Positions 41,648-50,613 of a stretch of 60,840 bases of DNA are shown here, piece after piece. Each line of letters starts with the position of its first letter. Position 1 is the stretch's first letter. The notes beneath the pieces are model-generated. The model was not told the DNA's origin, searched no databases, and was given only the letters and a program-made list of their open reading frames with translations. Position numbers and translations under genes: made by a program. Source of the DNA: Actinomycetota bacterium (GTDB taxonomy: Bacteria > Actinomycetota > Actinomycetes > S36-B12 > CAIYMF01); contig WLRQ01000011.1 of assembly GCA_009697815.1 (NCBI GenBank), positions 1-60,840 of the forward strand. Reading direction: 5' to 3'.

Positions 41648-44491
41648 ATGACTCTCGTGCGAAACGGATCACCGGGCTGGCTAGCCGCGGTCGCGGCGGA
41701 GTACGCCGCCAGCGGCGTGCTCGATGACGCTCTGGTGACCGCGGCGACTGCAGCGGGCGTCGGGCTCGTTCACATCGAGACCGACGGCTCGGTCTGGTGG
41801 TCCGACGAGACCTACCGCCTTCACGAACGTCCACGGTGGCGCCGGGTCCGGTCGGTCGAGGATGCACTCACGGGGTTCTCGCCCGACACCGCCGATCGGG
41901 TACTCCAGGCCTACCGCGAGTCGGTGACCAACCCCGACGTCGAAGTCAGGTACGCGGTGATCGGCGAAGACGGGCAGTCTCGGGAGCTCGTGATGCGCGG
42001 CCTCGACGCCGGGGTCGCCCTCGTGCACCAGGCGCGTGCGACGTCGTCAGCCAGGATCGGCCCCCCTCCGGTGGTGATCGACGTTCGCGTCCTCGACGGC
42101 GACCGGGCACCCACCAGCGTCACCGCGAGCCGGCCGCAGATCAATCCCGAACCGGGAGCGCTCGATCTCGCTGCGGCACTGCTGTCGGCGTCGCCCGACC
42201 TGCTCCTGACCTACGACATCGCCACCGGCGACATCGTCACCATGTCCCGCTCGGACCCCGATGGTGGAGAGCTCGTCCACCACCTGCGCGGAGCGGGAAG
42301 CCTTGAGGGGATCGTCCACCTCGATGAGGTCGACGCTCTTGTCGAATGGCGCGACGACCTCGGTTCGCTGATGGCGGGCGAGGTGCGACTCATCGAGGCC
42401 CGCTTCCTGCTGCGTGGCATGTGGAAGTGGCGCGAACTGCGCGCGATGGAGTTCCGCCGGACCCTCAGCGGCGAGCTTCTCGAGGTGATGCTCGTAATCC
42501 GTGACGTCGACGACCGCGTCGAGGGGGCGCTCCGCGCGGCGGAACAGGACCGCGCGTTCCGTGAGGTGTTCGACGCCAGCCCCGTCGGACTCGCGGTCCT
42601 CGATGAGCAGGGGCGCTTCACCACGGTCAATGACGCGTTCTGCACACTTGCAGGTCGCACCCGCGATGCCGTGCTGGCCACGGTATACGAGGCGTTGCTC
42701 CACCCAGAGGACCGCGCGGCGGCCGTGGTCGCACGGGCCAGGCGTTCCACCGACGGAGGCGCATCGGCGACCTCGTCGGAGCGCCGTCTCCTGCGTTCGG
42801 ACGGTGTCGTCGTCTGGGTGCGCGTTCGCACCTCCGACATCGATTACAACGAAGAGACCCGCACGCTCGTGTCACTCGAGGATGTGACCGCGTCCAAGGA
42901 GACCGAAGACCAACTCCGGTACGACTCCCTCCACGATGAGCTGACTGGCCTTCCGAACCGTCGCCTGATCATCGACCGGCTCGAGCAGGCGCTCACTCGC
43001 AGCCGGCGCACCAGAGGCCGCGTCGCCGTCTACTTCATCGATCTCGACGACCTCAAGCGCATCAACGACACCCACCCGTGGCAGCACCGCGCCGGGGACA
43101 TCCTCATCACCAGCGCGGCCGTCTCGATCCGCGAAGCCCTGCGCGACACCGACACCCTCGGTCGACTCGGCGGCGACGAATTCCTGGCGATCTGCGAGGA
43201 CGTAGGTGACGACGCCACCGTCGCCGATGTCGGCAGGCGAATCCTCGCCGCAGTCCGACGTCCACTGCAGATCGGGAGTGAGCTGGTCTCGGTCACTGCG
43301 AGCGTCGGGGTGGCGGCGCCCGAAGGCGACGCGGAGACCGCCGCCGAGCTCATCCGGCGCGCTGACAGCGCGATGTACCGCGCGAAGTCAGGCGGCGGGG
43401 CACGCCTGGTGAGAGCGGACACCGACCTTGCTCCGGATCCCACCGGTCTCGATCTCGTCGGCGCCCTCAAGCGAGATGAGCTCAGGCTGCACTACCGGCC
43501 CGTGGTCTCACTCGCGTCCGGAGCGGTGCTCGGGGTCACGACCGTCGTTCGCCTCGTAATCCCCGAGCGTGGCTTCGCCCCGGAACATGAAGTCATCACA
43601 GCCATGCACGCGGGTCCTGCGGCGCTACCGATCGTGCACTGGGCACTGCAGCGCGCGGTATCCGACGTCCGCACCGTGGCGCCCTCACGCGCGGAAGCCC
43701 TCTCGGTCTGGGTGTCTATGCCCGGCCGTGCTGCGATGTCACCGAGCACACGCACCGCTCTGCTCACCGCGCTGGCCGGGCCGGCGGGGCTGTTGACCGC
43801 AGCGTCGGCGCCCTCGCTCGTACTCGACGTGCACGAGGTCGACATCGCCTCGATGGCGCGCCGGGAATCCGTCCAACGTCACCTCGCTGGGCTCACCGCC
43901 CTCGGCCCCCTGGCACTGGGTATCCAACATTTCACCGCAGACACTGTGCCCGTCGGCATGCTCCAACTCGTGGGCGCAGCGTCGATGTCGCTCGATCCAG
44001 ACCTCCTCGCCGCCACGGCGGACAACCACTCGGTCGAGGACCTCGTGCGGGCACTGGTCGCGGGCGCCTCCGCACTCGGGGTCATCACCATCGCCACCAA
44101 TATCTCCTCCTACGAGCAGCTCGAGATGGCCAGAGCGGTCGGTGTGCACGCCGTGCAGGGCGATCTCATCGGCCCAGCCGCACCGCTCGATTCCTACTCC
44201 GACCTGCTGCACGGTGGCCAGATGTTCCTTCCGGCCGCTCCCGCGTCCGCGTCCGCGTCCGCGGTCACGGATGCGGCGGCAGCGGCAGCGGCGATCACGA
44301 CGGCATCACCAGATGCTCCGGAAGCCACGACTGACCACGCTGGCTCGACAAGCGAGTGGGTCGGAGACATGGCCGAGACTCTGGCCCGCCAACTCGGGGT
44401 GGCGCTGCCCCCCTCGCCCATCCAGGCGCACGATGGCGCTCATGCGTCTGCCTGGATCGACGTACCAGAGGAAACCCGCGCAGAGACCTGA
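41648..44491 (+). CDS. PAS-GGDEF protein with degenerate EAL domain
   Basis: A 947-residue protein from ATG 41648 (GTG 41639 is possible). It has two or three N-terminal PAS-like segments (about 20-400), then GGDEF (about 420-580) with an intact GRLGGDEFLAI and I-site RDTD, and an EAL-like domain (about 600-850). In the latter the catalytic E-A-L is replaced: LHYRPVVSLASGAVLGVTTVVRL has TVV where EAL should be, so phosphodiesterase activity is unlikely. The GGDEF has a 2-residue insertion (NDTHPWQHRAGD) near the metal site. A low-complexity Ala/Ser linker follows. Likely a cyclase with a non-catalytic, possibly c-di-GMP-sensing, EAL. Confidence 0.85.
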   Translation: MTLVRNGSPGWLAAVAAEYAASGVLDDALVTAATAAGVGLVHIETDGSVWWSDETYRLHERPRWRRVRSVEDALTGFSPDTADRVLQAYRESVTNPDVEVRYAVIGEDGQSRELVMRGLDAGVALVHQARATSSARIGPPPVVIDVRVLDGDRAPTSVTASRPQINPEPGALDLAAALLSASPDLLLTYDIATGDIVTMSRSDPDGGELVHHLRGAGSLEGIVHLDEVDALVEWRDDLGSLMAGEVRLIEARFLLRGMWKWRELRAMEFRRTLSGELLEVMLVIRDVDDRVEGALRAAEQDRAFREVFDASPVGLAVLDEQGRFTTVNDAFCTLAGRTRDAVLATVYEALLHPEDRAAAVVARARRSTDGGASATSSERRLLRSDGVVVWVRVRTSDIDYNEETRTLVSLEDVTASKETEDQLRYDSLHDELTGLPNRRLIIDRLEQALTRSRRTRGRVAVYFIDLDDLKRINDTHPWQHRAGDILITSAAVSIREALRDTDTLGRLGGDEFLAICEDVGDDATVADVGRRILAAVRRPLQIGSELVSVTASVGVAAPEGDAETAAELIRRADSAMYRAKSGGGARLVRADTDLAPDPTGLDLVGALKRDELRLHYRPVVSLASGAVLGVTTVVRLVIPERGFAPEHEVITAMHAGPAALPIVHWALQRAVSDVRTVAPSRAEALSVWVSMPGRAAMSPSTRTALLTALAGPAGLLTAASAPSLVLDVHEVDIASMARRESVQRHLAGLTALGPLALGIQHFTADTVPVGMLQLVGAASMSLDPDLLAATADNHSVEDLVRALVAGASALGVITIATNISSYEQLEMARAVGVHAVQGDLIGPAAPLDSYSDLLHGGQMFLPAAPASASASAVTDAAAAAAAITTASPDAPEATTDHAGSTSEWVGDMAETLARQLGVALPPSPIQAHDGAHASAWIDVPEETRAET

Positions 44492-44511
44492 CCTCAAACC
44501 GTCCGACGGGA

Positions 44512-44862
44512 TCAGCCGTAGCCCAGATCGTGGAGCCGATCATCGTCGATGCCGAAGTGGTGAGCGATCTCGTGAACGACGGTGATGTGAACCTCGTCGA
44601 GGACGTCGTCCTGGTCATCGCAGATCGCCAGGATCGGGAGGCGGTAGATGGTGATGCGGTCGGGCATGGCACCCGCGTACGTGGTGTCGCGCTCAGTTAG
44701 GGGCACACCCTCGTAGAGCCCGAGGAGTGACTCGGACCCAGGGGCGACGTCGTCCTCGATCACGATGACGACGTTGTCGACGAGTCGGGCCAGCGCGTCG
44801 GGGATCTCATCGAGAGCCTCGGCCACGAGGTCCTCGAACTGCTCGATCGGGATATCGATCAC
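44512..44862 (-). CDS. Zincin-like metallopeptidase family protein
   Basis: A 116-residue protein of the small actinobacterial zincin-like family (PF06262 type). The zinc motif H-E-x-x-H is present in TVVHEIAHHFGIDDDRLHDLG, and other family blocks are LLGLYEGVPLTER and MPDRITIYRLPIL. GTG 44862 (VIDIPIEQFEDLV) fits the family N-terminus and has AGGA before it; an ATG at 44910 would add 16 residues. The physiological substrate of this family is not established. It ends 20 bp from the convergent c-di-GMP protein. Confidence 0.85.
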   Translation of the reverse strand: MIDIPIEQFEDLVAEALDEIPDALARLVDNVVIVIEDDVAPGSESLLGLYEGVPLTERDTTYAGAMPDRITIYRLPILAICDDQDDVLDEVHITVVHEIAHHFGIDDDRLHDLGYG

Positions 44863-44925
44863 ACGCGCATCCTGCCCGAGACCCCTCGGTTGCGGTGCGA
44901 CTAGTGCCATCACTACGGTTGCGTT

Positions 44926-44955
44926 TTGTCACTGAGGCGACGCGTCACGTATGCT
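44926..44955 (+). promoter_or_regulatory. Promoter for tRNA-Glu/tRNA-Asp
   Basis: TTGTCA (44926-44931), 18-bp spacer, TATGCT (44950-44955), about 45 nt before tRNA-Glu. It fits a housekeeping sigma promoter. Confidence 0.65.
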
Positions 44956-44999
44956 CTACCGGTCCCCCGGAGGGTGACGTCGGCGGCCAGTCTGAGCAA

Positions 45000-45072
45000 G
45001 CCCCCATCGTCTAGTGGCCCAGGACACCGCCCTTTCACGGCGGCAGCACGGGTTCGAATCCCGTTGGGGGTA
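45000..45072 (+). tRNA. tRNA-Glu (TTC)
   Basis: A 73-nt cloverleaf. Acceptor GCCCCCA pairs with TGGGGGT, the anticodon loop CTTTCAC gives anticodon TTC, and the T arm is ACGGG-TTCGAAT-CCCGT. Discriminator A. CCA is not encoded. Confidence 0.95.
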
Positions 45073-45141
45073 CGGAACGGTTCCACCCGCACCACATCAC
45101 GTCGCACCACACCACGAAGCCCAGCTCCGGCTGGGAATCGA

Positions 45142-45215
45142 GGCCCCGTAGCGCAGTTGGTTAGCGCGCCGCCCTGTCACGGCGGAGGTCGCCGGTTCGA
45201 GCCCGGTCGGGGTCG
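45142..45215 (+). tRNA. tRNA-Asp (GTC)
   Basis: A 74-nt cloverleaf. Acceptor GGCCCCG pairs with CGGGGTC, the loop CTGTCAC gives anticodon GTC, and the T arm is GCCGG-TTCGAGC-CCGGT. Discriminator G. CCA is not encoded. It lies 69 bp after tRNA-Glu in the same orientation. Confidence 0.95.
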
Positions 45216-45264
45216 CAAGTGCACGATGATCGCCATCGATCACCCTGCCCGCACGTCACACATG

Positions 45265-45289
45265 GGGCGCCGCCACCGCGGCGCCCTTT
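45265..45289. terminator. Rho-independent-type terminator
   Basis: 9-bp G/C arms (GGGCGCCGC and its complement) around CACC followed by TTT, downstream of tRNA-Asp and convergent with xylB. It closes the tRNA transcript. Confidence 0.85.
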
Positions 45290-45334
45290 GTCATGTGCGA
45301 GAGGCGTTCTTGATGTCTTTCCCGCGACGCGGTG

Positions 45335-46744
45335 TCAGTCAGGGGCGGAGTCACGAAGGGCCGCATAGGCCTCGCGCACGCGTGGGGTCGCCTCGGTGGT
45401 CATCCACGTGCCCGACGTATCCGGCCAACGAGCGTCGGCAGACTCTCCCAGCCAGGTACGAGCCGCCTGCAGCGCAGCTCCGTCCGCGACATACTCACCC
45501 GGCGCAGCGACCAGCACTGGGCGCCCTAGCACCTGCGGCGCGATCGCCGCTACGGCCGCCGACCTGGTGGCACCACCGATGAGGAGCACCCGTCGGATCG
45601 GCACCCCCTGAGCGACCAGGGCATCGACGGCGTCGGCGAGCCCACAGAGCATGCCTTCGACCGAGGCGCGGGCGAGGTTGGCGGGCGTGGAGTTCGAGAG
45701 AGTGAGCCCGGCCAGATGCCCCGTCGAGTTCGGACGGTTCGGAGTCCGCTCACCCGCCAGATAGGGCAGCAGCACGACGCCGCCCGCACCCGGCTGTGCC
45801 TCGAGCGCCAAGCGATCGAACCCGTCGTGGTCAACGCCGAGCATGCGGGCCATCGAGTCGAGCACCAAGGCCGCATTGAGGGTGCAGACAAGTGGCAGAA
45901 ATCGTCCAGTGGCGTCAGCGAAACCAGCCACGGCACCGGACGGGTCGCGCGTCGCCGTCTCGGACACAGCGAATGCAGTGCCGCTAGTGCCGAGTGAGAC
46001 CACAACATCACCCGGCTGGGCACGCAGACCAAGCGCGGCGGCCATGTTGTCGCCGGTACCGGGCGCGATGAGGGTCCGGCCTCGCTCGACGCCCCAGTCT
46101 GGGCCCACCTCGCCCACGACCTCGAAGGGATCCGCAACCCGGGGCAGGAACAGGTCACGGCCAAAGGCACGGGCCACCAGGTCTCGGTGGTACTCACCCG
46201 TTGACGGTGACCAGTAGCCAGTGCCGCTCGCATCGCCGCGGTCGGTGCTGATCCAGGCAGGATCCTCGCGCAGTTGCGCCGTGAGCCAATCGTGCGGGAG
46301 CAGAACGATCTCTGCCTCCTTCGCCGAGCGGGCGTCGTGCTCGGCCACCCAGCGCAGTTTGGTGACAGTGAACGAGGCCACTGGCACCGAGCCGACAGCA
46401 TCGGCCCAGGCCTGAGCGCCGAGCTCATTGACGAGATCGGTTGCGGCAGAGGCCGATCTGGTGTCGTTCCACAACAGCGCCGGGCGGACGACGTCACCCT
46501 GGGAGTCGAGGAGCACCATGCCGTGCTGTTGCGCCCCGACCGAGATCGCACCGACGTCGTCGAGGCCGCCCGCGTCATCGATCGCGAGCACCAACGCGCG
46601 ATACCACTCGTCGGGCATCACCTCGGTGCCCTCGGGGTGAGGCGCACGCCCAGACCGCACGAGATCGCCGGTGTGCGCGTCGCGGATGACGACCTTGCAC
46701 GACTGCGTCGAGGAGTCGACCCCGGCGACGAGAGCTCGCGTCAT
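45335..46744 (-). CDS. xylB: Xylulokinase
   Basis: A 469-residue FGGY-family sugar kinase. The N-terminal phosphate-1 motif is [34 protein letters not shown] and the catalytic-Asp region [11 protein letters not shown] are xylulokinase-like. The C-terminal FGGY domain has [10 protein letters not shown] and [12 protein letters not shown]. It phosphorylates D-xylulose to xylulose 5-phosphate for the pentose phosphate pathway. The gene follows xylose isomerase with a 35-bp gap, the standard xylAB order, and ends close to a terminator after tRNA-Asp. No xyl regulator or xylose transporter is adjacent, though an ABC system lies at 50.6-54.6 kb. Confidence 0.93.
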   Translation of the reverse strand: MTRALVAGVDSSTQSCKVVIRDAHTGDLVRSGRAPHPEGTEVMPDEWYRALVLAIDDAGGLDDVGAISVGAQQHGMVLLDSQGDVVRPALLWNDTRSASAATDLVNELGAQAWADAVGSVPVASFTVTKLRWVAEHDARSAKEAEIVLLPHDWLTAQLREDPAWISTDRGDASGTGYWSPSTGEYHRDLVARAFGRDLFLPRVADPFEVVGEVGPDWGVERGRTLIAPGTGDNMAAALGLRAQPGDVVVSLGTSGTAFAVSETATRDPSGAVAGFADATGRFLPLVCTLNAALVLDSMARMLGVDHDGFDRLALEAQPGAGGVVLLPYLAGERTPNRPNSTGHLAGLTLSNSTPANLARASVEGMLCGLADAVDALVAQGVPIRRVLLIGGATRSAAVAAIAPQVLGRPVLVAAPGEYVADGAALQAARTWLGESADARWPDTSGTWMTTEATPRVREAYAALRDSAPD

Positions 46745-46779
46745 GATCCTCGATCTTCCTCAGAGCCCGCCGGAGAATC

Positions 46780-47946
46780 TCACGCAGTACCGAGCACGTG
46801 CTCGACAGCGAGCTGGTCGAGCTGGGAGTAGTGATAGCCGCGGGCCGCCGCCGCGTCGACGTCGAAGGTGGCATCGACATCGGCGACGAGCTCTGCACAC
46901 GTTTCTCCCGGCCCCACAGTCGGCGCTACCGTTCCATCCACTCGTGACGCCACGAGGGCCGCCTGCACACGAGGGTCGGAACGGAACGCCCGGGCCTTCT
47001 GGCGCAGCACCAGGTAGGTGCGCATATTGGCCGCAGCAGAGGCCCACACGCCGTCGATGTCCTCGGTGCGGCTGGGCTTGAAGTCGAAGTGGCGCGGGCC
47101 GTCGTAGCCCGATGACTCGAGCAGGTCGACGAGGAAAAACGCGCTGAGCAGGTCGCCGTGCCCGAACACGAGATCCTGGTCGAACTTCGGCCCGTGCTGG
47201 CCGTTGAGGTCGATGTGGAAGAGCTTGTTGTGCCAGAGCGCCTGGCCGATGCCGTGGACGAAGTTCAATCCGGCCATCTGCTCGTGGCCGACCTCGGGAT
47301 TGAGACCCACCATGTCGGGGTGCGCGAGTTCGTTGATGAACGCGAGCGCATGCCCGATCGTGGGCAAGAACATATCCCCTCGCGGCTCATTGGGCTTGGG
47401 CTCGATGGCGAAGCGGATGTCGTAACCGTTGTCGATGACGTACTGGCACAGAAGATCGAGTGCTTCCTTGTAGCGGTCGAGTGAGGCGCCAACATTCTTG
47501 GCCGCGTCGATGTCGGCTCCCTCGCGACCACCCCAGAAGACGTAGGTGGAAGCCCCCAGGTCCGCTGCGAGGTCGATGTTGCGAAGCACCTTGCGCAGAG
47601 CGAAACGTCGGATATCCCTGTCGTTGCTGGTGAATGCGCCGTCCTTGAAAACAGGATGGGTGAAGGTGTTCGTCGTCATCATCGGAACCCGCATTCCCGT
47701 GGCAGCAAGTGCCCCGCGGAACCGTGCGATGTGCTTCGCGCGGTCGTCGTCGTCGGCGCCGAAGGGGATCAGATCGTCGTCGTGGAATGTCACGCCGTAA
47801 GCGCCGAGTTCGGCGAGGCGGTGGACGGATTCCACAGGATCAAGCGCCGGGCGGGTGGCATCGCCGAACGGGTCGCGGGCCTGCCATCCGACCGTCCAGA
47901 GTCCGAAGGTGAACTTGTCACTCGGTGTGGGAGCGGCGATCGCCAC
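46780..47946 (-). CDS. xylA: Xylose isomerase
   Basis: A 388-residue enzyme of the Streptomyces-type (class I) xylose isomerases. GTG 47946 follows CCAGGAGG; the longer frame is rejected. Conserved features are [21 protein letters not shown], active-site His in [25 protein letters not shown], metal-binding E/D/H in [13 protein letters not shown] and [14 protein letters not shown], and [16 protein letters not shown]. It converts D-xylose to D-xylulose. The gene diverges from tRNA-Phe, and the xyl promoter must lie in the 152-bp gap. No XylR operator was recognised. Confidence 0.95.
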   Translation of the reverse strand: MAIAAPTPSDKFTFGLWTVGWQARDPFGDATRPALDPVESVHRLAELGAYGVTFHDDDLIPFGADDDDRAKHIARFRGALAATGMRVPMMTTNTFTHPVFKDGAFTSNDRDIRRFALRKVLRNIDLAADLGASTYVFWGGREGADIDAAKNVGASLDRYKEALDLLCQYVIDNGYDIRFAIEPKPNEPRGDMFLPTIGHALAFINELAHPDMVGLNPEVGHEQMAGLNFVHGIGQALWHNKLFHIDLNGQHGPKFDQDLVFGHGDLLSAFFLVDLLESSGYDGPRHFDFKPSRTEDIDGVWASAAANMRTYLVLRQKARAFRSDPRVQAALVASRVDGTVAPTVGPGETCAELVADVDATFDVDAAAARGYHYSQLDQLAVEHVLGTA

Positions 47947-48098
47947 GGTGGCCTCCTGGTGTGCGGGCGGGGTTCGTTCGACACTCCAACACATGCGCGC
48001 TGGCATGTCGCGGCGAGCGCGCTACCTAGATGGAACCGAGGCGATTGGGGGGCAGAGCGAGGGTGGGCTAGGATCGGCGGGCTGTCCTAGGACGGCAC

Positions 48099-48172
48099 GG
48101 CCAGGTAGCTCAGTTGGTACGAGCGTCCGACTGAAAATCGGAAGGTCGGCGGTTCGACCCCGCCCCTGGCCA
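48099..48172 (+). tRNA. tRNA-Phe (GAA)
   Basis: A 74-nt cloverleaf. Acceptor GGCCAGG pairs with CCTGGCC, the loop CTGAAAA gives anticodon GAA, and the T arm is GGCGG-TTCGACC-CCGCC. Discriminator A; CCA is not encoded. A weak promoter (TTGGGG 48045, TAGGAT 48069) lies upstream. Confidence 0.95.
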
Positions 48173-48277
48173 CCCACATCCTCCGTCGAGCATGGACCAC
48201 GCCGACACCTGAGTGCGCCCTCTTCGAGCACGCACGTCACCGCGACGACCGGCGAGATCGGACTCGCGGGACATTGG

Positions 48278-48352
48278 ATGAAGCACCTGCTGCACGTGAT
48301 GTTCATTTACAAGGCCAAGGGCAAGCCCGGCTGGGCGATGATCCCCGAATGA
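48278..48352 (+). CDS. 24-residue small open reading frame
   Basis: ATG 48278 encodes MKHLLHVMFIYKAKGKPGWA followed by MIPE and a stop. Its TGA overlaps the ATG of the next small gene (ATGA at 48349-48352). A His/Leu/Met-rich start is followed by a Lys-rich core. GGCGAGA precedes the ATG at a loose distance. The residue order is not that of random GC-rich DNA, and the start-stop overlap favours a real, coupled pair. I do not recognise a family. It could instead be a leader peptide controlling the second frame. Confidence 0.45.
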   Translation: MKHLLHVMFIYKAKGKPGWAMIPE

Positions 48353-48573
48353 CCATCCCTACGAGCGTCAGTGAGGACCCCATGACGACGTCTGCACCCG
48401 ATTCGGCCGCGCCGCGCGTCCCCGCCGTGGGTCTCACGGATCCTTCGGCGTACGAGGCACCGATGCCCACGGCACGCACCATGAGACTACGCACCAACCT
48501 GCCTGTCCAGGCCTATCGCTTTGCCTTGCTCAGCCTGAAGATGATGCGGATGATCCTGCGGTCACATCACTGA
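48349..48573 (+). CDS. Small protein with hydrophobic/basic C-terminus
   Basis: A 74-residue product from ATG 48349, with an in-frame alternative at 48382 (MTTSAPDS). The first about 40 residues are polar and Pro/Ala/Ser rich. The last about 30 (TMRLRTNLPVQAYRFALLSL then KMMRMILRSHH) form a basic amphipathic stretch rich in Met and Leu. Its start overlaps the stop of the 24-residue frame before it. No family is recognised. A membrane-associated peptide is possible. Confidence 0.45.
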   Translation: MTIPTSVSEDPMTTSAPDSAAPRVPAVGLTDPSAYEAPMPTARTMRLRTNLPVQAYRFALLSLKMMRMILRSHH

Positions 48574-48605
48574 GAACACACGGCTCAGACCAGCGCGCGG
48601 CCCGA

Positions 48606-48773
48606 TCAGACCTTCGACTTGCGGCCACCGAAGAGGCGATCGATCAGTGACGGAGCCGGCGGGCACACACACCGCTGGGCCTTAGGCACACCACGCATCA
48701 CCTGGTCGACATGCTGGCCGCAGCCCGACCATGAGGCCTTTCCGCACTTGCGACAGTTCACACGTGAACACAT
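48606..48773 (-). CDS. Cys-rich small protein
   Basis: A 55-residue protein from ATG 48773 behind AGGAGG. Six cysteines and a His are arranged as C2, C7-x-x-C10, C18-x-x-H21, then C35-x-C37 (RCVC), a likely metal- or sulfur-binding fold. The C-terminus is basic (LIDRLFGGRKSKV). Small proteins of this layout are common in actinobacteria, but I know no experimental function. A GTATACCCC-CC-GGGGTATAC palindrome of CsoR/CstR type lies 38 bp upstream, suggesting regulation by copper or reactive sulfur. Confidence 0.8.
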   Translation of the reverse strand: MCSRVNCRKCGKASWSGCGQHVDQVMRGVPKAQRCVCPPAPSLIDRLFGGRKSKV

Positions 48774-48810
48774 ACCCAATCCTCCTGAATTCGTCCCGAC
48801 ACGCAGTCCA

Positions 48811-48830
48811 GTATACCCCCCGGGGTATAC
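48811..48830. promoter_or_regulatory. CsoR/CstR-like operator
   Basis: A perfect inverted repeat with 9-bp arms (GTATACCCC and GGGGTATAC) and a CC spacer, in the 82-bp gap between the PIG-L gene and the Cys-rich protein gene. CsoR-family repressors bind sites of the form ATACCC...GGGTAT. No csoR-like gene is in the window. Confidence 0.65.
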
Positions 48831-48855
48831 CCCACGAAGCCAGGGGCGTGCGTGC

Positions 48856-49542
48856 TCACGCGCGCAGCGACGACATCCACCGCAGATGCTCGAGGTCGCC
48901 GAGCAGCTCGAGACGACGCCACAAGACACTGCCGGGCACAGCCTGGCTCGGATGGCAGGCAACCGCCCGCATCTGGAGCGTGCGTGAAACCTCGACCGCG
49001 ATGTGGATCTCTCCGTTGTCGTGGCCCACGAAGGGGGCACCGAACTCCTCCGCAAGACGCCCCGCGACTTCGACGGGGAGGGTCCAGCCCAGCACACCGA
49101 GCCCACTCGTTGCGCCGGCCGCCACAGCCGCCTCGGTCGCCCTTATGTGATCGGGGTGTCCGGTGACTCCGGAGATGTCGAAGGCGATCAATCCCACTGC
49201 GCCACAAGCGATCGCGGCAGCGACGACATCGCCCACGAGGTCTTCGAGCGCAATCGTCGCGAGCGCACCGTCCGGGTAGGAGGCAAGCCGGACATTGGTG
49301 ATGCCCAGTACCTGGGCGGCATCCCGCAACTCACCCTCGCGAAGATCACGCAACTCGCCCTCGACCCCGTGCAGGCTCGATGCCTCACCATGCGTGAGGC
49401 ACAGAACCGACACCCGAGCGCCCGTCGCGATGAATGAGTCGATGATCGCGCCGAGCCCGAACGACTCATCGTCAGGGTGCGCCACGACCGCGAGCACCGA
49501 TCCCCACGAAGGCAGTAGCGTCGACTGCGGACGTGCATTCAT
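48856..49542 (-). CDS. PIG-L family deacetylase
   Basis: A 228-residue LmbE/PIG-L protein. The zinc/catalytic motif AHPDDE is in VLAVVAHPDDESFGLGAII. A downstream ligand His is in GVTGHPDHIRATEAA, and the late His block is AVACHPSQA. It starts at ATG 49542. The family removes acetyl groups from N-acetyl sugars, as in mycothiol (MshB), bacillithiol and lipid biosynthesis. It is shorter than MshB (about 300 residues), so another N-acetylated sugar or conjugate is likely. Confidence 0.85.
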   Translation of the reverse strand: MNARPQSTLLPSWGSVLAVVAHPDDESFGLGAIIDSFIATGARVSVLCLTHGEASSLHGVEGELRDLREGELRDAAQVLGITNVRLASYPDGALATIALEDLVGDVVAAAIACGAVGLIAFDISGVTGHPDHIRATEAAVAAGATSGLGVLGWTLPVEVAGRLAEEFGAPFVGHDNGEIHIAVEVSRTLQMRAVACHPSQAVPGSVLWRRLELLGDLEHLRWMSSLRA

Positions 49543-49670
49543 GGTCTGACTCCCCGGCGCTATGAGCCACCAGCGACTCTCGCGGCGGACTGGGTCGCGT
49601 CCATCATGACCCGTGCCTGCATCGCACCGTCACGAGGAGCCGCCAAGCTCGTCCTCGTGGATCACCGGGG

Positions 49671-50435
49671 TCAGCTCGCCGTTCTCGCCGCCACTCGTTC
49701 ACCTTGCAGTCGCGCGGAGAGTCGGTCAACCGTCTCGCCGTCTGCGGCGTGGTGAAGCATCCACGCCCGAGCACCGCCCTGGGCCCGTAGATGGCCGAGG
49801 AACAGGCCCATCGCGTCAGCTGAGGGCTGCTGAGCGGCCCAGTCCGGTTCTGCCAGGTGCGCGTAGGCGGCGCGCGCGCCGAGGCGCATCAGTACCGGTC
49901 GCACCCGGTCAGCGGTGAGCAGGTGATCATCGATCACCGAGTCGTCGTGGGCCCCGGCGAGCTTGAGCAACAGTGCACTGACCACACCGGTGCGGTCCTT
50001 ACCCACCGCGCAGTGGACATACAAGGTCGACGTCGACCAAGCAGATCGGGAGAGCGCCTCGGCAAGTCGGAATGAGCCGTTCTGCAGGTAGGAGCAGTAG
50101 CGATCCGCGACGACGTCAGCGGCGCACACACGGCCGATGGGGTCGTCCTCGATGGTCGACCTGGCGAGCGGAACGCACTCGTGCAACGGGTTGCTCCGCT
50201 GGAAGTCGGGCGCGAGGTGGCCATCGCCGTCGATCGCCCGCTCATCGGGCTCTCTGAGATCGAGGACGTGACGAACACCCCGAGCGCGAATCTGCTCGGC
50301 ACCGAGTGCGGTGAGGTTCACCGGGGTCTCTCCGCGCAGAACCACCCCCCGCGCCGTCTCGCCGCCAGGGATGGGGACGCCTCCCAGGTCGCGCACATTG
50401 TGCATTCCGTCGATGTCCACCCAACGCGTTCCCAC
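49671..50435 (-). CDS. Tyrosine-protein phosphatase-like protein
   Basis: A 254-residue phosphatase of the same family as 1918-2736. WVDIDGMHNVRDLGG is the N-terminal signature, and the P-loop is HCAVGKDRTG with the C-x5-R residues about 142 and 148 counted from GTG 50435. That GTG begins the conserved region; an ATG at 50501 adds 22 unconserved residues. The frame ends near LSARLQGERVAARTAS. It is alone between the PIG-L gene and the ABC operon. The substrate is unknown. Confidence 0.82.
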   Translation of the reverse strand: MGTRWVDIDGMHNVRDLGGVPIPGGETARGVVLRGETPVNLTALGAEQIRARGVRHVLDLREPDERAIDGDGHLAPDFQRSNPLHECVPLARSTIEDDPIGRVCAADVVADRYCSYLQNGSFRLAEALSRSAWSTSTLYVHCAVGKDRTGVVSALLLKLAGAHDDSVIDDHLLTADRVRPVLMRLGARAAYAHLAEPDWAAQQPSADAMGLFLGHLRAQGGARAWMLHHAADGETVDRLSARLQGERVAARTAS

Positions 50436-50536
50436 ATGGCTACGCTCTCGCGCGTAGAACTTCCCCAGGAGAGGTGACGGTGAACGGGAGGGGAACGTCA
50501 TGCGTACACACCGCGATCACCCCTGGCCGCAACAGC

Positions 50537-50571
50537 AGTGAGCCCACACCGCGATGCGATGTGGGCTCACT
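50537..50571. terminator. Stem-loop terminator after the ABC ATPase
   Basis: 12-bp arms (AGTGAGCCCACA and its complement) with an 11-nt loop, 43 nt past the minus-strand ATPase stop. Confidence 0.75.
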
Positions 50572-50613
50572 CCGCCAGATTCGGCGGACACGTGCTGCGG
50601 GCACGCCTGCGAT

